DNA of 42,746 bases, from positions 1 to 42,746 of the forward strand of contig NZ_FOFO01000026.1 in assembly GCF_900110965.1 (NCBI RefSeq), in the 5' to 3' direction. The position numbers were made by a program, and so were the translations under genes. Below the pieces are notes generated by a model that had not been told where the DNA came from, ran no database searches, and saw only the letters and a list, made by a program, of their open reading frames with translations. Shown piece after piece: positions 26,545 through 35,812 of the stretch. The first letter of the stretch is position 1, and every line of letters begins with the position of its first letter. This stretch comes from Ectothiorhodospira magna (GTDB taxonomy: Bacteria; Pseudomonadota; Gammaproteobacteria; Ectothiorhodospirales; Ectothiorhodospiraceae).

Positions 26545-27429
26545 TCAGTGGATGCGCTCGACGATGTAACGGGCAATCCAGCGCAACAGATCAGCACCTT
26601 CATCCAGATCCTTGAGACTGTCCAGGGCCCGATCCACCAGCTCCCGGGCTTGCTGCCGGGACGCCTCCAGACCGATGATGGCCGGATAGGTCGCCTTGCC
26701 CAAGGCCTGATCCGCCCCCTGGGTCTTGCCCAGGGTCTGGGTGTCGCTTTCGATGTCGAGGATATCATCCCGAATCTGGAAGGCCAGCCCGATGGACTTG
26801 GCAAAGCAGTCCAGCCGGTCGGCCAGTTCCCAGTTCACGTCGGGACAACTGCTGGAACCGAGCATCACCGCCGCCCGGATCAAGGCGCCGGTTTTATGGA
26901 TATGCATGTTCTCCAGCTGGGCAATGTCCGGGGTCTGCCCCTCAAAACCCAGGTCGATGGCTTGCCCACCCACCATGCCTCGGGAACCAGCGGCTCGGGC
27001 CAGATGTTCGATCATCCGCAGCCGGGCCGATGGATTGTCCACCATGGCCGGATCAGCAGCCAGAATCTGGAAGGCCAGCGCCTGCATGGCGTCCCCCGCT
27101 AGGATGGCGGTGGCCTCGTCGTAGGCCTTGTGACAGGTGGGTTTGCCCCGCCGCAGGTCGTCGTCATCCATGGCCGGCAGATCATCGTGGATGAGGGAGT
27201 AAACATGGATCAGCTCCACCGCGCAGGCGGGGCCATCCAGTCGCTCCAGGGGCACACCCAAGGCCATGCCGGTGGCATAGGTCAGTACCGGGCGGATACG
27301 CTTGCCGCCGTTGAGGGCCGAGTAGCGCATGGCATCATGCAAGCGCGCCGGCAGGATATTTTCCCCTGGCAACCAGCCGGCCAGAGCGTTTTCAAACCGT
27401 TGCTGCAGTTCGGAAATGCGGGACTCCAC
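26545..27429 (-). CDS. ispA: Farnesyl/geranyl diphosphate synthase
   Basis: Short-chain trans-prenyltransferase of 294 residues. It has the first aspartate-rich motif in SLIHDDLPAMDDDDLRRGKP, the second in AFQIRDDILDIESDTQ, and GGKRIRPVL for diphosphate binding, as in IspA. It begins at a GTG (27427-27429) with GGAAGGAG ahead. In most relatives xseB precedes ispA; no xseB-like frame is seen in the 180 bases between this gene and radA, so that linkage is lost here. A promoter is visible at 27513-27540. Confidence 0.94.
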   Translation of the reverse strand: MESRISELQQRFENALAGWLPGENILPARLHDAMRYSALNGGKRIRPVLTYATGMALGVPLERLDGPACAVELIHVYSLIHDDLPAMDDDDLRRGKPTCHKAYDEATAILAGDAMQALAFQILAADPAMVDNPSARLRMIEHLARAAGSRGMVGGQAIDLGFEGQTPDIAQLENMHIHKTGALIRAAVMLGSSSCPDVNWELADRLDCFAKSIGLAFQIRDDILDIESDTQTLGKTQGADQALGKATYPAIIGLEASRQQARELVDRALDSLKDLDEGADLLRWIARYIVERIH

Positions 27430-27512
27430 TCAGGACTCTCCTTCCTCGGATGTTTGTCGCGGTATTGGCATGGGGGGGAGCCGCCTGCCCGCGTCACATG
27501 CACAGACCCAGC

Positions 27513-27540
27513 ATTATACGTATCTTCGGCGCCCGTGAAA
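27513..27540 (-). promoter_or_regulatory. Sigma-70-type promoter of ispA-dxs
   Basis: On the minus strand TTTCAC (27535-27540), a 16-base spacer and a perfect TATAAT (27513-27518) stand about 85 bases before the ispA start, in the gap after radA. Confidence 0.6.
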
Positions 27541-27610
27541 GACGAGATCCCCACAGCTAAAGCCAGGGGCTGTGTGTATCCATGCTGCTGATCCTGGGTA
27601 CACAGGGCAT

Positions 27611-28972
27611 TTAAATCCATTCCAGGACATCACTCAAGCGTCTGGCTGCCATGACTTCCATGCCATCGATGGGTTTTCTTGGCGCATTGCCGGCAGGTAC
27701 GATGGCCCGGGTGAAGCCATGTTTGACCGCCTCCCGCAGACGTTCCTCGCCGTTGGGCACCGGGCGGATTTCCCCGGCCAGGCCCACCTCACCAAAGCTC
27801 ACCAGTTCATGGGGCAGGGGCCGGTCGCGGAAGCTGGACAGGGCCGCCAGCAGCATGGGCAGGTCCGCTGCCGTTTCCGTAACCCGGACCCCACCCACCA
27901 CATTGACGAACACATCCTGGTCGTACAGGGCCAGTCCGCCATGACGGTGGAGCACCGCCAGCAGCATGGTGAGACGGTTTTGTTCCAGCCCCACAGTGAT
28001 GCGGCGGGGCTGCGGGGCGTGGCTTTCGGCTACCAGGGCCTGTACCTCCACCATCAGGGGGCGGGTACCTTCCCGGGTAACCATGATGACACTGCCGGAG
28101 ACGGGGGCTTCATGGCGGGACAAAAAGATGGCCGAGGGATTGGTGACCGGTTTGAGGCCGGTATCCAGCATGGCAAACACCCCCAGTTCGTTGACTGCGC
28201 CAAAGCGGTTCTTGACCGCCCGCAGCACCCGGTAGCGTCCTCCGGGGTCGCCCTCGAAATAGAGCACGGTATCCACCATATGCTCCAGCACCCTGGGACC
28301 GGCGATCTGCCCTTCCTTGGTGACATGGCCGACGATAAACAGGGCGGTTCCGGTCTGTTTGGCGTAGCGCACCAGGACGGCAGCACTTTCCCGCACCTGG
28401 GCCACCGAGCCGGGGGCAGACTGGAGCTGTTCGGAGTAAATGGTCTGGATGGAATCCACCACCATCACCTGGGGCTGTTCCCGTGCCCCGTGGGCGGTTA
28501 TCCGTTCCACGCAGGTTTCAGTCAGCAGACGCAGGTCATCACAGGGCAGTCCCAGACGCCGTCCTCGCAGGGACACCTGTTCTGGCGATTCTTCGCCGGT
28601 GACGTACAGGCTGGGTAGATCCGGCAAGGTGGCCAGGGTCTGCAGCAGCAGGGTGGATTTACCGATACCCGGATCACCACCGATCAATACCACCGATCCC
28701 TGCACCAGCCCGCCCCCCAGTACCCGATCCAGTTCGGAAATGCCGGTGCCGGTACGGGCCTGCTCGGTACTGCTGACCTCCCCCAGACGTCGCACCTGGG
28801 GCGCCGTTCCGGCATAGCCGGCAAAACGCCCTCCTCCACCGGCGGGGGGCGCAGAAGGGGCCACCACGGTTTCCATGGCATTCCAGGCACCGCAATCCGG
28901 GCACTGACCGCTCCATTTGGGGGCCAGCGCGCCACAGGCGGTACATTGATAGCGGGTTTTTGTTTTGGTCAT
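27611..28972 (-). CDS. radA: DNA repair protein RadA
   Basis: RecA-related ATPase that drives branch migration in recombination. The 453-residue protein has an N-terminal C4 zinc finger (YQCTACGALAPKWSGQCPDC), a RecA core with Walker A LIGGDPGIGKSTLLLQTLA, the RadA-specific VKNRFGAVNELGVF (KNRFG motif), and a Lon-like C-terminal domain (VNVVGGVRVTETAADLPMLL, FGEVGLAGEIRPV). The start at 28972 (MTKTKTRYQC) gives the standard N-terminus. It lies 7 bases after corB. Confidence 0.96.
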   Translation of the reverse strand: MTKTKTRYQCTACGALAPKWSGQCPDCGAWNAMETVVAPSAPPAGGGGRFAGYAGTAPQVRRLGEVSSTEQARTGTGISELDRVLGGGLVQGSVVLIGGDPGIGKSTLLLQTLATLPDLPSLYVTGEESPEQVSLRGRRLGLPCDDLRLLTETCVERITAHGAREQPQVMVVDSIQTIYSEQLQSAPGSVAQVRESAAVLVRYAKQTGTALFIVGHVTKEGQIAGPRVLEHMVDTVLYFEGDPGGRYRVLRAVKNRFGAVNELGVFAMLDTGLKPVTNPSAIFLSRHEAPVSGSVIMVTREGTRPLMVEVQALVAESHAPQPRRITVGLEQNRLTMLLAVLHRHGGLALYDQDVFVNVVGGVRVTETAADLPMLLAALSSFRDRPLPHELVSFGEVGLAGEIRPVPNGEERLREAVKHGFTRAIVPAGNAPRKPIDGMEVMAARRLSDVLEWI

Positions 28973-28979
28973 GCCCGGT

Positions 28980-30260
28980 TCAGTCCTGCGCCGATTGTTG
29001 GGTTGGCAGACGGGGGCTGATGCGCACAGTGCGAATGGCATTGTTTTTCACCTGTACGATCTCCATGGGATAGCCGTCCATAAGGACGCTGATATTGGCC
29101 TCGGGAATAATTTCCAGATATTCCAGCAGCAGGCCATTAAGGGTACGGGGGCCATCCAGGGGAAAATGGGCGCCCAGCAGCCGGTTGAGCTCGCGCAGAT
29201 GGATGGTGGCATCCACCAGATAACTGCCGTCAGCCTGGGGCAGGATTTCCGGGGTGATGGCGCCGGGATCGGAGGTGAACTCCCCCACCACTTCCTCCAG
29301 CAGATCCTCCAGAGTGGCCAGTCCCTGAATGTCACCGTACTCATCCACCACCAGACCGATCCGCCGTTTTTCCCGCTGAAAATTCAGGAGCTGGCGATTG
29401 AGATTGGTGCCTTCAGGAATGAAATAGGGGTCCCGCAGCGCCTGACGCAGATGTTCCGGGGTGAGTTCATTGCGGTGAACCAGGGGCAGAACCCGGCGCA
29501 GATGAATAAAGCCCAGGATATTGTCCACATTGCCCTCAAAGACCGGCAATCGGGTGTACTGGCTATGAATAAGTTGCTGGGTGATATCGTCCCAGTCGTC
29601 TTCCAGGTCAATGCCGATGATTTCATTGCGGGGCACCATGATGTCTTCCACGGTGGCTTTTTCCAGGTCCAGCAGATTGACCAGCATCCGCTGGTGCCGG
29701 GCCGGAATCAGGGCGCCGGCTTCATTGACAGCCACCCGCAGTTCTTCGCTGGACAGGGCATGCTGGGCCTGGGGTTGGGCACGCACCCCCAGCAGTCGCA
29801 GCACCGCATTGGCCAGCAGATTGACCGTCCATACCAGGGGATAGGCCACCGCCAGCAAAGGGGTATAAACATACGCCGCCGGGTAGGCCACTTTTTCTGA
29901 ATGCAGGGCCGCCAGGGTCTTGGGGGCCACCTCGGCAAAGACCAGCAGGGCCAGGGTCAGCAGGCCGGTGGCGATGGCGATGCCCGCATCCCCATAGAGC
30001 CGGAAACCGATGTAGGTGGCCAGCTGGGTGATGATGATGTTGACGAAGTTGTTGCCCAGCAGGATCAGGCCGATCAGCCGGTCCGGCTTGTCCAGCAGTC
30101 GCTGGGCACGCCCGGCGCCTCCATGGCCGGCCTGGGCCAGGTGGCGCATACGGTAGCGGTTGAGCGCCATCAGCGCGGTTTCAGAGCCAGAAAAGAAGGC
30201 AGAGCAGAAAAACAGTGCTACCAGCAACGTTGCCAGCACACTCAGAGGTATGTGTTCCAA
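28980..30260 (-). CDS. corB: CNNM/CorB-family transporter with CBS pair (YfjD-like)
   Basis: A 426-residue membrane protein: a DUF21/CNNM domain with hydrophobic segments (SVLATLLVALFFCSAFFSGS with the conserved FFSGSETAL, LILLGNNFVNIIITQLATYI, LLTLALLVFAEVAPKTLA), a CBS pair (DIMVPRNEIIGIDLEDDWDD and VVDEYGDIQGLATLEDLLEE), and a C-terminal CorC/HlyC domain. The family acts in Mg2+/Co2+ movement. It appears to begin at a TTG (30258-30260); a GTG seven codons later is the alternative. In E. coli corB and ypjD also sit next to ffh, as here. Confidence 0.88.
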   Translation of the reverse strand: MEHIPLSVLATLLVALFFCSAFFSGSETALMALNRYRMRHLAQAGHGGAGRAQRLLDKPDRLIGLILLGNNFVNIIITQLATYIGFRLYGDAGIAIATGLLTLALLVFAEVAPKTLAALHSEKVAYPAAYVYTPLLAVAYPLVWTVNLLANAVLRLLGVRAQPQAQHALSSEELRVAVNEAGALIPARHQRMLVNLLDLEKATVEDIMVPRNEIIGIDLEDDWDDITQQLIHSQYTRLPVFEGNVDNILGFIHLRRVLPLVHRNELTPEHLRQALRDPYFIPEGTNLNRQLLNFQREKRRIGLVVDEYGDIQGLATLEDLLEEVVGEFTSDPGAITPEILPQADGSYLVDATIHLRELNRLLGAHFPLDGPRTLNGLLLEYLEIIPEANISVLMDGYPMEIVQVKNNAIRTVRISPRLPTQQSAQD

Positions 30261-30299
30261 AGTGGGTCCGGTGCCACGGGGAGATTGTACACCGGGAGA

Positions 30300-30329
30300 A
30301 TTACACGGGCCGGATCAGGGGGATGTCAA
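30300..30329 (-). promoter_or_regulatory. Sigma-70-type promoter of corB-radA
   Basis: On the minus strand a perfect TTGACA (30324-30329), an 18-base spacer and TGTAAT (30300-30305), 40 bases before the corB start. A stem-loop (GGCGACGG 30332-30339 with CCGTCGCC 30346-30353) lies just upstream of it, beyond the ccsA-like stop; it lacks a T-run. Confidence 0.65.
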
Positions 30330-30370
30330 GGGGCGACGGTTTCACCCGTCGCCGAAGCGGGTGTATCCGG

Positions 30371-31189
30371 TCACAGGCCCAGGATCATTTCCAGGACCAT
30401 CTTGCTGCCCACATAGGCCACAAAGAGCAGGGCAAAACCGATCAGAGTCCAACGGGCCGCCAATCGCCCCCGCCAGCCAAAACGGAACCGGCCTACCAGC
30501 AAGGTGGCAAAGATCAACCAGGCAATGATGGCAAATACCGCCTTGTGGGCCAGATGCTGGGCGAACAGGTCCTCCAGCACAAACAGGCCGGTCAACAGGG
30601 CAGCGGTCAGGAAAATAAATCCCCAGCCAATGACATGGAACAGCATGGTATCCATGGTGGACAGTGGCGGCAGGGCGCGGATCAGGCCGCCGGGGCGATG
30701 GTTGTGCAGACTGTGGTTTTGCAGGGCCAGCAGGGCGGCCTGGATGGCGGCGATGGTCAGCAGGCTGAAGGCAATCATGGCCAGCAGCATATGGGCTCGC
30801 AGACCAGGATCAGCGACGGTGGGCGTGTGCAAATCCCCCGCCAGAGCCAGCTCCAGGGACACGGTCACCCCGGCAAAGGGCAGCAGCAAAATGCCCAGGA
30901 CATGGATGGGGTAGCGGATGGAGGCCATCAGCAGGAAGAAGGCAATGAGCCAGGCCACCATGGAGACCACACTAAATACCCCCATGCCGGTGCCGTTGAC
31001 GCTAAAGACATGAAGGTAGAGCAACAGGGCATGCAGGGCCACTGCACCTCCCCAGACCGAGAACAGCAGCGCCTTGCCACGAGCGGGGGGCGCGGCGCCA
31101 CCGGCAGCCTTGCGCAGCCGCTGCATGAGCAGGGCGCCTCCGGTGAAGTAGAGCACGGTGGTGATGAATCCGATGGCGGCTACGAGCAT
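30371..31189 (-). CDS. CcsA/YpjD-like inner membrane protein
   Basis: A 272-residue protein with about eight hydrophobic helices (LVAAIGFITTVLYFTGGALL, MGVFSVVSMVAWLIAFFLLM, LFHVIGWGFIFLTAALLTGL, AVFAIIAWLIFATLLVGRFR) and the cytochrome c assembly (CcsA/HemX/CcmC) pattern, including conserved histidines in LRAHMLLAMIAFSLL and AQHLAHKAVF. E. coli YpjD (CorE), at the same place next to ffh and corB, is of this family. Whether it handles heme or takes part in Co/Mg export is open. It is divergent from ffh. Confidence 0.85.
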   Translation of the reverse strand: MLVAAIGFITTVLYFTGGALLMQRLRKAAGGAAPPARGKALLFSVWGGAVALHALLLYLHVFSVNGTGMGVFSVVSMVAWLIAFFLLMASIRYPIHVLGILLLPFAGVTVSLELALAGDLHTPTVADPGLRAHMLLAMIAFSLLTIAAIQAALLALQNHSLHNHRPGGLIRALPPLSTMDTMLFHVIGWGFIFLTAALLTGLFVLEDLFAQHLAHKAVFAIIAWLIFATLLVGRFRFGWRGRLAARWTLIGFALLFVAYVGSKMVLEMILGL

Positions 31190-31375
31190 TGATGGGCACC
31201 AGACCTTGGTTTTTGGTCAAGAATCATTGCACAAATTCCCCTGACGGTGAAGGGTGTTGCAGCAGGTGGGGTGGATCAACGTTGACGGCCAAGGTTCACA
31301 TGGGCATGGCATATCAAGATATAATCATCAGCCCTTCCAACCGGTTGCACAGGGCGCTTCGGCGTCGTCAAGCCT

Positions 31376-32737
31376 ATGTTCGACAGTCTATCAGAACGCC
31401 TTCAGGGCACCATCAAGCGCCTTCGCGGCCAGGCCCGCCTGACCGAGGAGAACATTCAGGACACCATCCGTGAGGTCCGCAAGGCCTTGCTGGAGGCTGA
31501 TGTGGCGTTGCCGGTGGTGCGGGAATTCATCGCCAGGGTCAAGGCGCGAGCCGTGGGCCAGGAGGTGCTGTCCAGCCTGACCCCCGGCCAGGCCCTGGTC
31601 AAGGTGGTCAACGATGAACTGATCAAGGTCATGGGCGAGGCCAATGATGGCCTCAAGCTCAATGTGCAGCCGCCGGCGGTGATCCTCATGGCCGGCCTGC
31701 AGGGGGCGGGCAAGACCACCACCGTGGCCAAGCTGGCCCGTTGGCTCAGGGAACGTCAGGACAAGAAGGTACTGGTGGCCAGTTGTGACGTTTACCGGCC
31801 TGCCGCCATCCGCCAGTTGCAGACCCTGGCCGGCGAGGTGGGGGTGAACTTCTTCCCCAGCGAAGCAGGACAAGACCCCCTGGCCATTGCCACTGCTGCC
31901 CTGGAGCAGGCCCGCCGGCAGCATCAGGACGTTTTGATCGTGGACACCGCCGGGCGCTTGCATATCGACGGCGAGATGATGGACGAGATCCGCCGCCTGC
32001 ACCAAGGGCTTGATCCTGCCGAAACCCTGTTCGTGGTGGACAGTATGACCGGCCAGGACGCCGCCAATACCGCCAAGGCATTCAATGACGCCCTGCCCTT
32101 GACCGGTGTGGTCCTCACCAAGGCCGATGGTGACGCCCGTGGGGGGGCGGCCCTGTCGGTGCGCCATATCACCGGCAAGCCCATCAAGTTTCTGGGCATG
32201 GGCGAAAAAACGGCTGCCCTGGAACCCTTTCACCCCGACCGATTGGCCTCCCGCATTCTGGGCATGGGGGATGTACTCAGCCTGGTGGAGGAGGCAGAAC
32301 GGCAGGTCGACAAGGACAAGGCGGAAAAGCTGGCCCGCAAGATCAAAAAGGGCAAATCATTCGATCTGGAGGATTTGCGGGATCAGCTGGGACAGATGTC
32401 CAAGATGGGCGGGGTAACCTCCTTGCTGGAAAAATTGCCGGGGGCTGGCGAACTGCCCGATGCCGTCAAAAACAAGTCCCACGACAAGGAACTGCAGCGT
32501 ATGGTGGCCATCATCAATTCCATGACCCCCAAGGAACGGCGCAACCCGGACATCATCAAGGGTTCCCGCAAGCGGCGCATTGCCGCCGGTTCTGGTACCC
32601 AGGTCCAAGACGTCAACCGCCTGCTCAAGCAGCACATGCAGATGAGCAAGATGGTGAAGCAGTTTTCCAAGGGCGGCATGAACAAAATGATGAAATCCCT
32701 CAAGGGCCGCATGCCAGGGGGGCGTCTGCCCTTCTGA
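31376..32737 (+). CDS. ffh: Signal recognition particle protein Ffh
   Basis: GTPase of the signal recognition particle, which binds 4.5S RNA and delivers nascent membrane proteins to FtsY. The 453-residue protein has the N domain, the G domain (LMAGLQGAGKTTTVAKLARW, DVYRPAAIRQLQTLA, VLIVDTAGRLHIDGEMMDEI, VLTKADGDARGGAAL) and a methionine-rich M domain (QMSKMGG, MQMSKMVKQFSKGGMNKMMK). It is of normal length. A TATAAT at 31320-31325 lies about 50 bases upstream, with only a weak -35 (TTCACA, 19-base spacing). Confidence 0.97.
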   Translation: MFDSLSERLQGTIKRLRGQARLTEENIQDTIREVRKALLEADVALPVVREFIARVKARAVGQEVLSSLTPGQALVKVVNDELIKVMGEANDGLKLNVQPPAVILMAGLQGAGKTTTVAKLARWLRERQDKKVLVASCDVYRPAAIRQLQTLAGEVGVNFFPSEAGQDPLAIATAALEQARRQHQDVLIVDTAGRLHIDGEMMDEIRRLHQGLDPAETLFVVDSMTGQDAANTAKAFNDALPLTGVVLTKADGDARGGAALSVRHITGKPIKFLGMGEKTAALEPFHPDRLASRILGMGDVLSLVEEAERQVDKDKAEKLARKIKKGKSFDLEDLRDQLGQMSKMGGVTSLLEKLPGAGELPDAVKNKSHDKELQRMVAIINSMTPKERRNPDIIKGSRKRRIAAGSGTQVQDVNRLLKQHMQMSKMVKQFSKGGMNKMMKSLKGRMPGGRLPF

Positions 32738-32753
32738 TCAGTTGCGCGGCAAA

Positions 32754-32773
32754 CCTCGCCCTTCAGGGCGGGG
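32754..32773. repeat. Solitary IS200/IS605-like stem-loop (copy 2)
   Basis: CCTCGCCC (32754-32761), loop TTCA, GGGCGGGG (32766-32773), followed by AGGACGTCAA. Stem identical to copies at 1889 and 42673; the loop matches the apex of the hairpins at 502 and 858. It sits 16 bases after the ffh stop and 12 bases before the -35 of rpsP, so it separates the two transcription units. Confidence 0.6.
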
Positions 32774-32785
32774 AGGACGTCAAGC

Positions 32786-32813
32786 TTGTACCTTGCCGAT
32801 GCGCGTGTATAAT
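32786..32813 (+). promoter_or_regulatory. Sigma-70-type promoter of rpsP-rimM-trmD-rplS
   Basis: TTGTAC (32786-32791), a 16-base spacer and a perfect TATAAT (32808-32813), 60 bases before the rpsP ATG. Directly upstream is the solitary stem-loop at 32754-32773. Confidence 0.7.
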
Positions 32814-32873
32814 GGCGCGTTTTTCCGGGGCATTGTCCCCCAAACGATACCAGACAAGCAGGGCTGACAGCAG

Positions 32874-33134
32874 ATGGTAACGATTCGACTGGCTCGCGGC
32901 GGCGCCAAAAAAGCGCCCTTCTACCACATTGTGGTGACTGATTCCCGCAGCCGCCGCGATAGCGGCTACATTGAGCGCTTGGGCTATTTCAATCCTGTGG
33001 CCCGTGGCCAGGAGGTGCGTCTGCACCTGGATGCCCAGCGGGTGGAACACTGGCTGTCCAAGGGAGCAGGGGCTTCCGACCGGGCGGCCCGGCTGATCAA
33101 GGAATTCAACAAGCAGAACGTCGCCGCCGCCTAA
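32874..33134 (+). CDS. rpsP: 30S ribosomal protein S16
   Basis: An 86-residue ribosomal protein of the small subunit. [20 protein letters not shown] and [20 protein letters not shown] are the standard S16 N-terminal sequence, and [20 protein letters not shown] its usual second half. It is the first gene of the conserved rpsP-rimM-trmD-rplS operon. The ribosome-binding site is weak. Confidence 0.98.
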   Translation: MVTIRLARGGAKKAPFYHIVVTDSRSRRDSGYIERLGYFNPVARGQEVRLHLDAQRVEHWLSKGAGASDRAARLIKEFNKQNVAAA

Positions 33135-33162
33135 GGCGTCGGTCAACCGGATCACCCTGTCG

Positions 33163-33669
33163 ATGAACCGTCCTGAGTGGATCACCCTGGGCCGCATCGC
33201 CGGGGTGTATGGTGTCAAAGGCTGGGTCAGGATATTTTCCGGCACCGAGCCACGGGAAGGCATCATGGACTACGATCCGTTGTACCTTCAGGTCAACGGT
33301 GAATGGCAGGTCTTCAAGGTGGAAGCCGGTCGCGTCCATGGCAAGGGACTGGTGGCCAAGCTGGCAGGCATTGATGACCGGGACGCTGCAGCGGCCCTGA
33401 TTGATGCCGCCATTGGTGTGCGTGCCGAACAATTGGCGCCGTTACCGCCGGGAGAATATTACTGGGCAGATCTTGTGGGGCTGGAGGTCATCAATCTGGC
33501 CGCAGTGAGCCTGGGCAAGGTTGAGTCTCTCATGGAAACCGGTGCCAACGATGTGTTGGTGGTCCGTGGCGACCGGGAGCGCCTGATCCCCTATATTCGG
33601 GGGCAGGTGATTCACCAGATCGACCTGGCGGCAGGCATCATCCATGTAGACTGGGACCCGGATTTTTAG
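33163..33669 (+). CDS. rimM: 16S rRNA processing protein RimM
   Basis: Assembly factor for the head of the 30S subunit, binding S19. The 168-residue protein opens with [20 protein letters not shown] and has the PRC-barrel segment [19 protein letters not shown] with [20 protein letters not shown] and [20 protein letters not shown]. Position and length are standard. Confidence 0.96.
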   Translation: MNRPEWITLGRIAGVYGVKGWVRIFSGTEPREGIMDYDPLYLQVNGEWQVFKVEAGRVHGKGLVAKLAGIDDRDAAAALIDAAIGVRAEQLAPLPPGEYYWADLVGLEVINLAAVSLGKVESLMETGANDVLVVRGDRERLIPYIRGQVIHQIDLAAGIIHVDWDPDF

Positions 33670-33679
33670 GGTCACCACA

Positions 33680-34444
33680 GTGAGATTCGATGTGGTCAGC
33701 CTGTTCCCTGGCTGGGTGGCTTCGGTCGCCGACTGGGGGATTACGGGACGGGCCAGGGATCGCGGATTGCTGTCCCTGCACGGCTGGGATCCCAGGGATT
33801 ACACCCATGACCGGCATCGTACTGTAGATGACCGTCCCTATGGGGGTGGTCCTGGCATGGTGATGAAAGTTGATCCATTGCGCCAGGCCATCCAGGCGGC
33901 TCGGCACGCCGATCCACGACCGGCCCGGGTGATTTACCTCAGCCCTCAGGGACGGCCTCTGGATCAGGCCGGGGTGCAACGGTTGGCGACCCTGCCCAGA
34001 GTCATCCTGCTGGCGGGTCGCTACGAAGGTATCGACGAGCGGCTGATCCAGTTGGAAGTGGACGAGGAATGGTCCATTGGTGACTATGTCCTGTCCGGCG
34101 GTGAGCTGGCAGCCATGGTGCTGATTGATGCCTGCGCCCGGCTGTTGCCGGGGGTTTTGGGTGATGCACTGTCTGCCGCCCAGGATTCCTTCAGTCAGGG
34201 GCTGCTGGACTGTCCTCACTACACCCGGCCAGAAGTGGTGGACGGATTGGCTGTGCCGGAGGTTTTGTTGTCCGGCGATCATGGACGGATCACAGGCTGG
34301 CGGCGCAAGCAGGCCCTGGGACGCACCTGGGAGCGGCGGCCTGATCTATTGGCACAACAGGAACTAAGCGAGGCGGACTGCCGCCTGCTGGAAGAATATC
34401 AACGTGAGCTGGCGGACCCACGGGCCGCACCGAGCAGTGACTGA
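33680..34444 (+). CDS. trmD: tRNA (guanine-37-N1)-methyltransferase TrmD
   Basis: SPOUT methyltransferase making m1G37 in tRNAs, which prevents frameshifting. The 254-residue protein has [39 protein letters not shown], the knot segments [28 protein letters not shown] and [20 protein letters not shown], and [20 protein letters not shown]. It starts at GTG (33680-33682), 10 bases after rimM. Confidence 0.97.
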   Translation: MRFDVVSLFPGWVASVADWGITGRARDRGLLSLHGWDPRDYTHDRHRTVDDRPYGGGPGMVMKVDPLRQAIQAARHADPRPARVIYLSPQGRPLDQAGVQRLATLPRVILLAGRYEGIDERLIQLEVDEEWSIGDYVLSGGELAAMVLIDACARLLPGVLGDALSAAQDSFSQGLLDCPHYTRPEVVDGLAVPEVLLSGDHGRITGWRRKQALGRTWERRPDLLAQQELSEADCRLLEEYQRELADPRAAPSSD

Positions 34445-34456
34445 CAGGGGTCGAAC

Positions 34457-34804
34457 ATGAGCAACATCATCCAGCAACTGGAAGCCGAGCAGATGAACCG
34501 CGAGGTGCCCAATTTCACGCCAGGCGACACTGTTGTCGTCCAGGTCAAGGTGAAGGAAGGCAGCCGTGAACGTCTGCAGGCCTTTGAAGGCGTGGTCATC
34601 GCCAAGCGTAACCGGGGCATCAATTCTGCCTTTACGGTACGCAAAATGTCCCACGGTGAAGGGGTGGAGCGGGTATTCCAGACTTACAGCCCCATCGTGG
34701 CCGATATTCAGGTCAAGCGTCGCGGTGCTGTGCGCCGGGCCAAGTTGTACTACCTGCGTGGTCGCACTGGCAAGGCTGCCCGTATCAAGGAAGATATCAA
34801 CTAA
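34457..34804 (+). CDS. rplS: 50S ribosomal protein L19
   Basis: A 115-residue large-subunit protein. [40 protein letters not shown] and the tail [20 protein letters not shown] are the L19 sequence. GGGG precedes the ATG. Last gene of the operon; the terminator follows 54 bases later. Confidence 0.98.
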   Translation: MSNIIQQLEAEQMNREVPNFTPGDTVVVQVKVKEGSRERLQAFEGVVIAKRNRGINSAFTVRKMSHGEGVERVFQTYSPIVADIQVKRRGAVRRAKLYYLRGRTGKAARIKEDIN

Positions 34805-34858
34805 GTTTTCCAGGCCGCGACCTTATCGGTCATGCAGGACAGGCCAGATGCCATGCCA

Positions 34859-34890
34859 AAGCGCTTCGGGAAACCGGAGCGCTTTTTTTT
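34859..34890 (+). terminator. Intrinsic terminator after rplS
   Basis: AAGCGCTTCGG, loop GAAA, CCGGAGCGCTT (11-bp stem with one wobble pair) running into eight T residues (34883-34890). Confidence 0.92.
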
Positions 34891-34949
34891 GTGATGGGTC
34901 TGGTGCCCCTTTATCATCCATTGGCCTTCAGGGCGTTGAGTCGTCAATC

Positions 34950-35804
34950 ATGTTGAGTTACCGCCACGGTTTTCACGCCGGCAATTTTGCCGACGTTCAC
35001 AAACATGTGCTGCTGGCCTGTGTGCTGGCGGCCCTGACCCGCAAGGACAAGCCGCTGGTGGTGGTGGATACCCATGCCGGGGCCGGTCTGTATGACCTGC
35101 ACGATCCACAGGCCCTCAAGACCGCTGAGTACCGGGATGGGGTGATGCGGGTCTGGTCTGCGCCCCATCCACCCAAGGCCCTGTCACCCTATCTGGAAAT
35201 GATCCGCACCCTGAACGCGGCGGATGGCGCCCTGAGCCTGTATCCCGGTTCTCCCACCGTGTCCCGGATGCTGACCCGGGATCAGGACCGACTGATTTTC
35301 AATGAACTGCACCCGGCGGATCATGGGGTGCTGCGGGCCAATGTCTCCGGTGATCCGCGGGTGGCGGTACATCAGCGGGACGCCCGTGAACTCCCCAAGG
35401 CCCTGCTGCCGCCGGCGATCCGTCGCGGACTGGTCCTGGTGGACCCGCCCTATGAGCGGGACCGGGAGTACCGGGAGACCCTGGATCTGATATTGGAGGC
35501 CCATGGCCGCTGGCCCACCGCTGTCATGATGATCTGGTATCCCATCCTGTCTGCCGGGCGGCACCGGGGTCTGGTCCAGGGGCTGGCGCGGGGCGGCGTC
35601 AAGGCCCTGCTGGTGAGCGAACTGTGCATTGCCCCGCCCCAGACCCCCATGGGCCTTAACGGATCGGGCATGGCCATCATCAACACCCCTTGGCAGCTGG
35701 ATCGGACGCTGGCCGACGTACAGCCCTGGTTGCACGCCTGCCTTGACCCCCAGGGACAGGGGGCCAGTACCCTGGAATGGCAAGTGCCTCCCCAGGCGGG
35801 CTGA
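34950..35804 (+). CDS. rlmJ: 23S rRNA (adenine-2030-N6)-methyltransferase
   Basis: A 284-residue methyltransferase that makes m6A2030 in 23S rRNA. It begins with the RlmJ signature MLSYRHGFHAGNFADVHKH and has DTHAGAGLYDL (SAM site), YPGSPTVSRMLTRDQDRLIF, the catalytic LVLVDPPYERDREY (DPPY) and MMIWYPILSAGRH. The start is placed at the ATG at 34950; the frame stays open upstream through rplS but that part is not homologous. It stands alone after the rplS terminator; its promoter was not identified. Confidence 0.95.
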   Translation: MLSYRHGFHAGNFADVHKHVLLACVLAALTRKDKPLVVVDTHAGAGLYDLHDPQALKTAEYRDGVMRVWSAPHPPKALSPYLEMIRTLNAADGALSLYPGSPTVSRMLTRDQDRLIFNELHPADHGVLRANVSGDPRVAVHQRDARELPKALLPPAIRRGLVLVDPPYERDREYRETLDLILEAHGRWPTAVMMIWYPILSAGRHRGLVQGLARGGVKALLVSELCIAPPQTPMGLNGSGMAIINTPWQLDRTLADVQPWLHACLDPQGQGASTLEWQVPPQAG

Positions 35805-35812
35805 AATCCCCC

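Noticed and set aside
30332-30353. Stem-loop after the ccsA-like gene as an intrinsic terminator
   Set aside because: No T-run follows on the minus strand; it may be structural only, so it is noted under the corB promoter.
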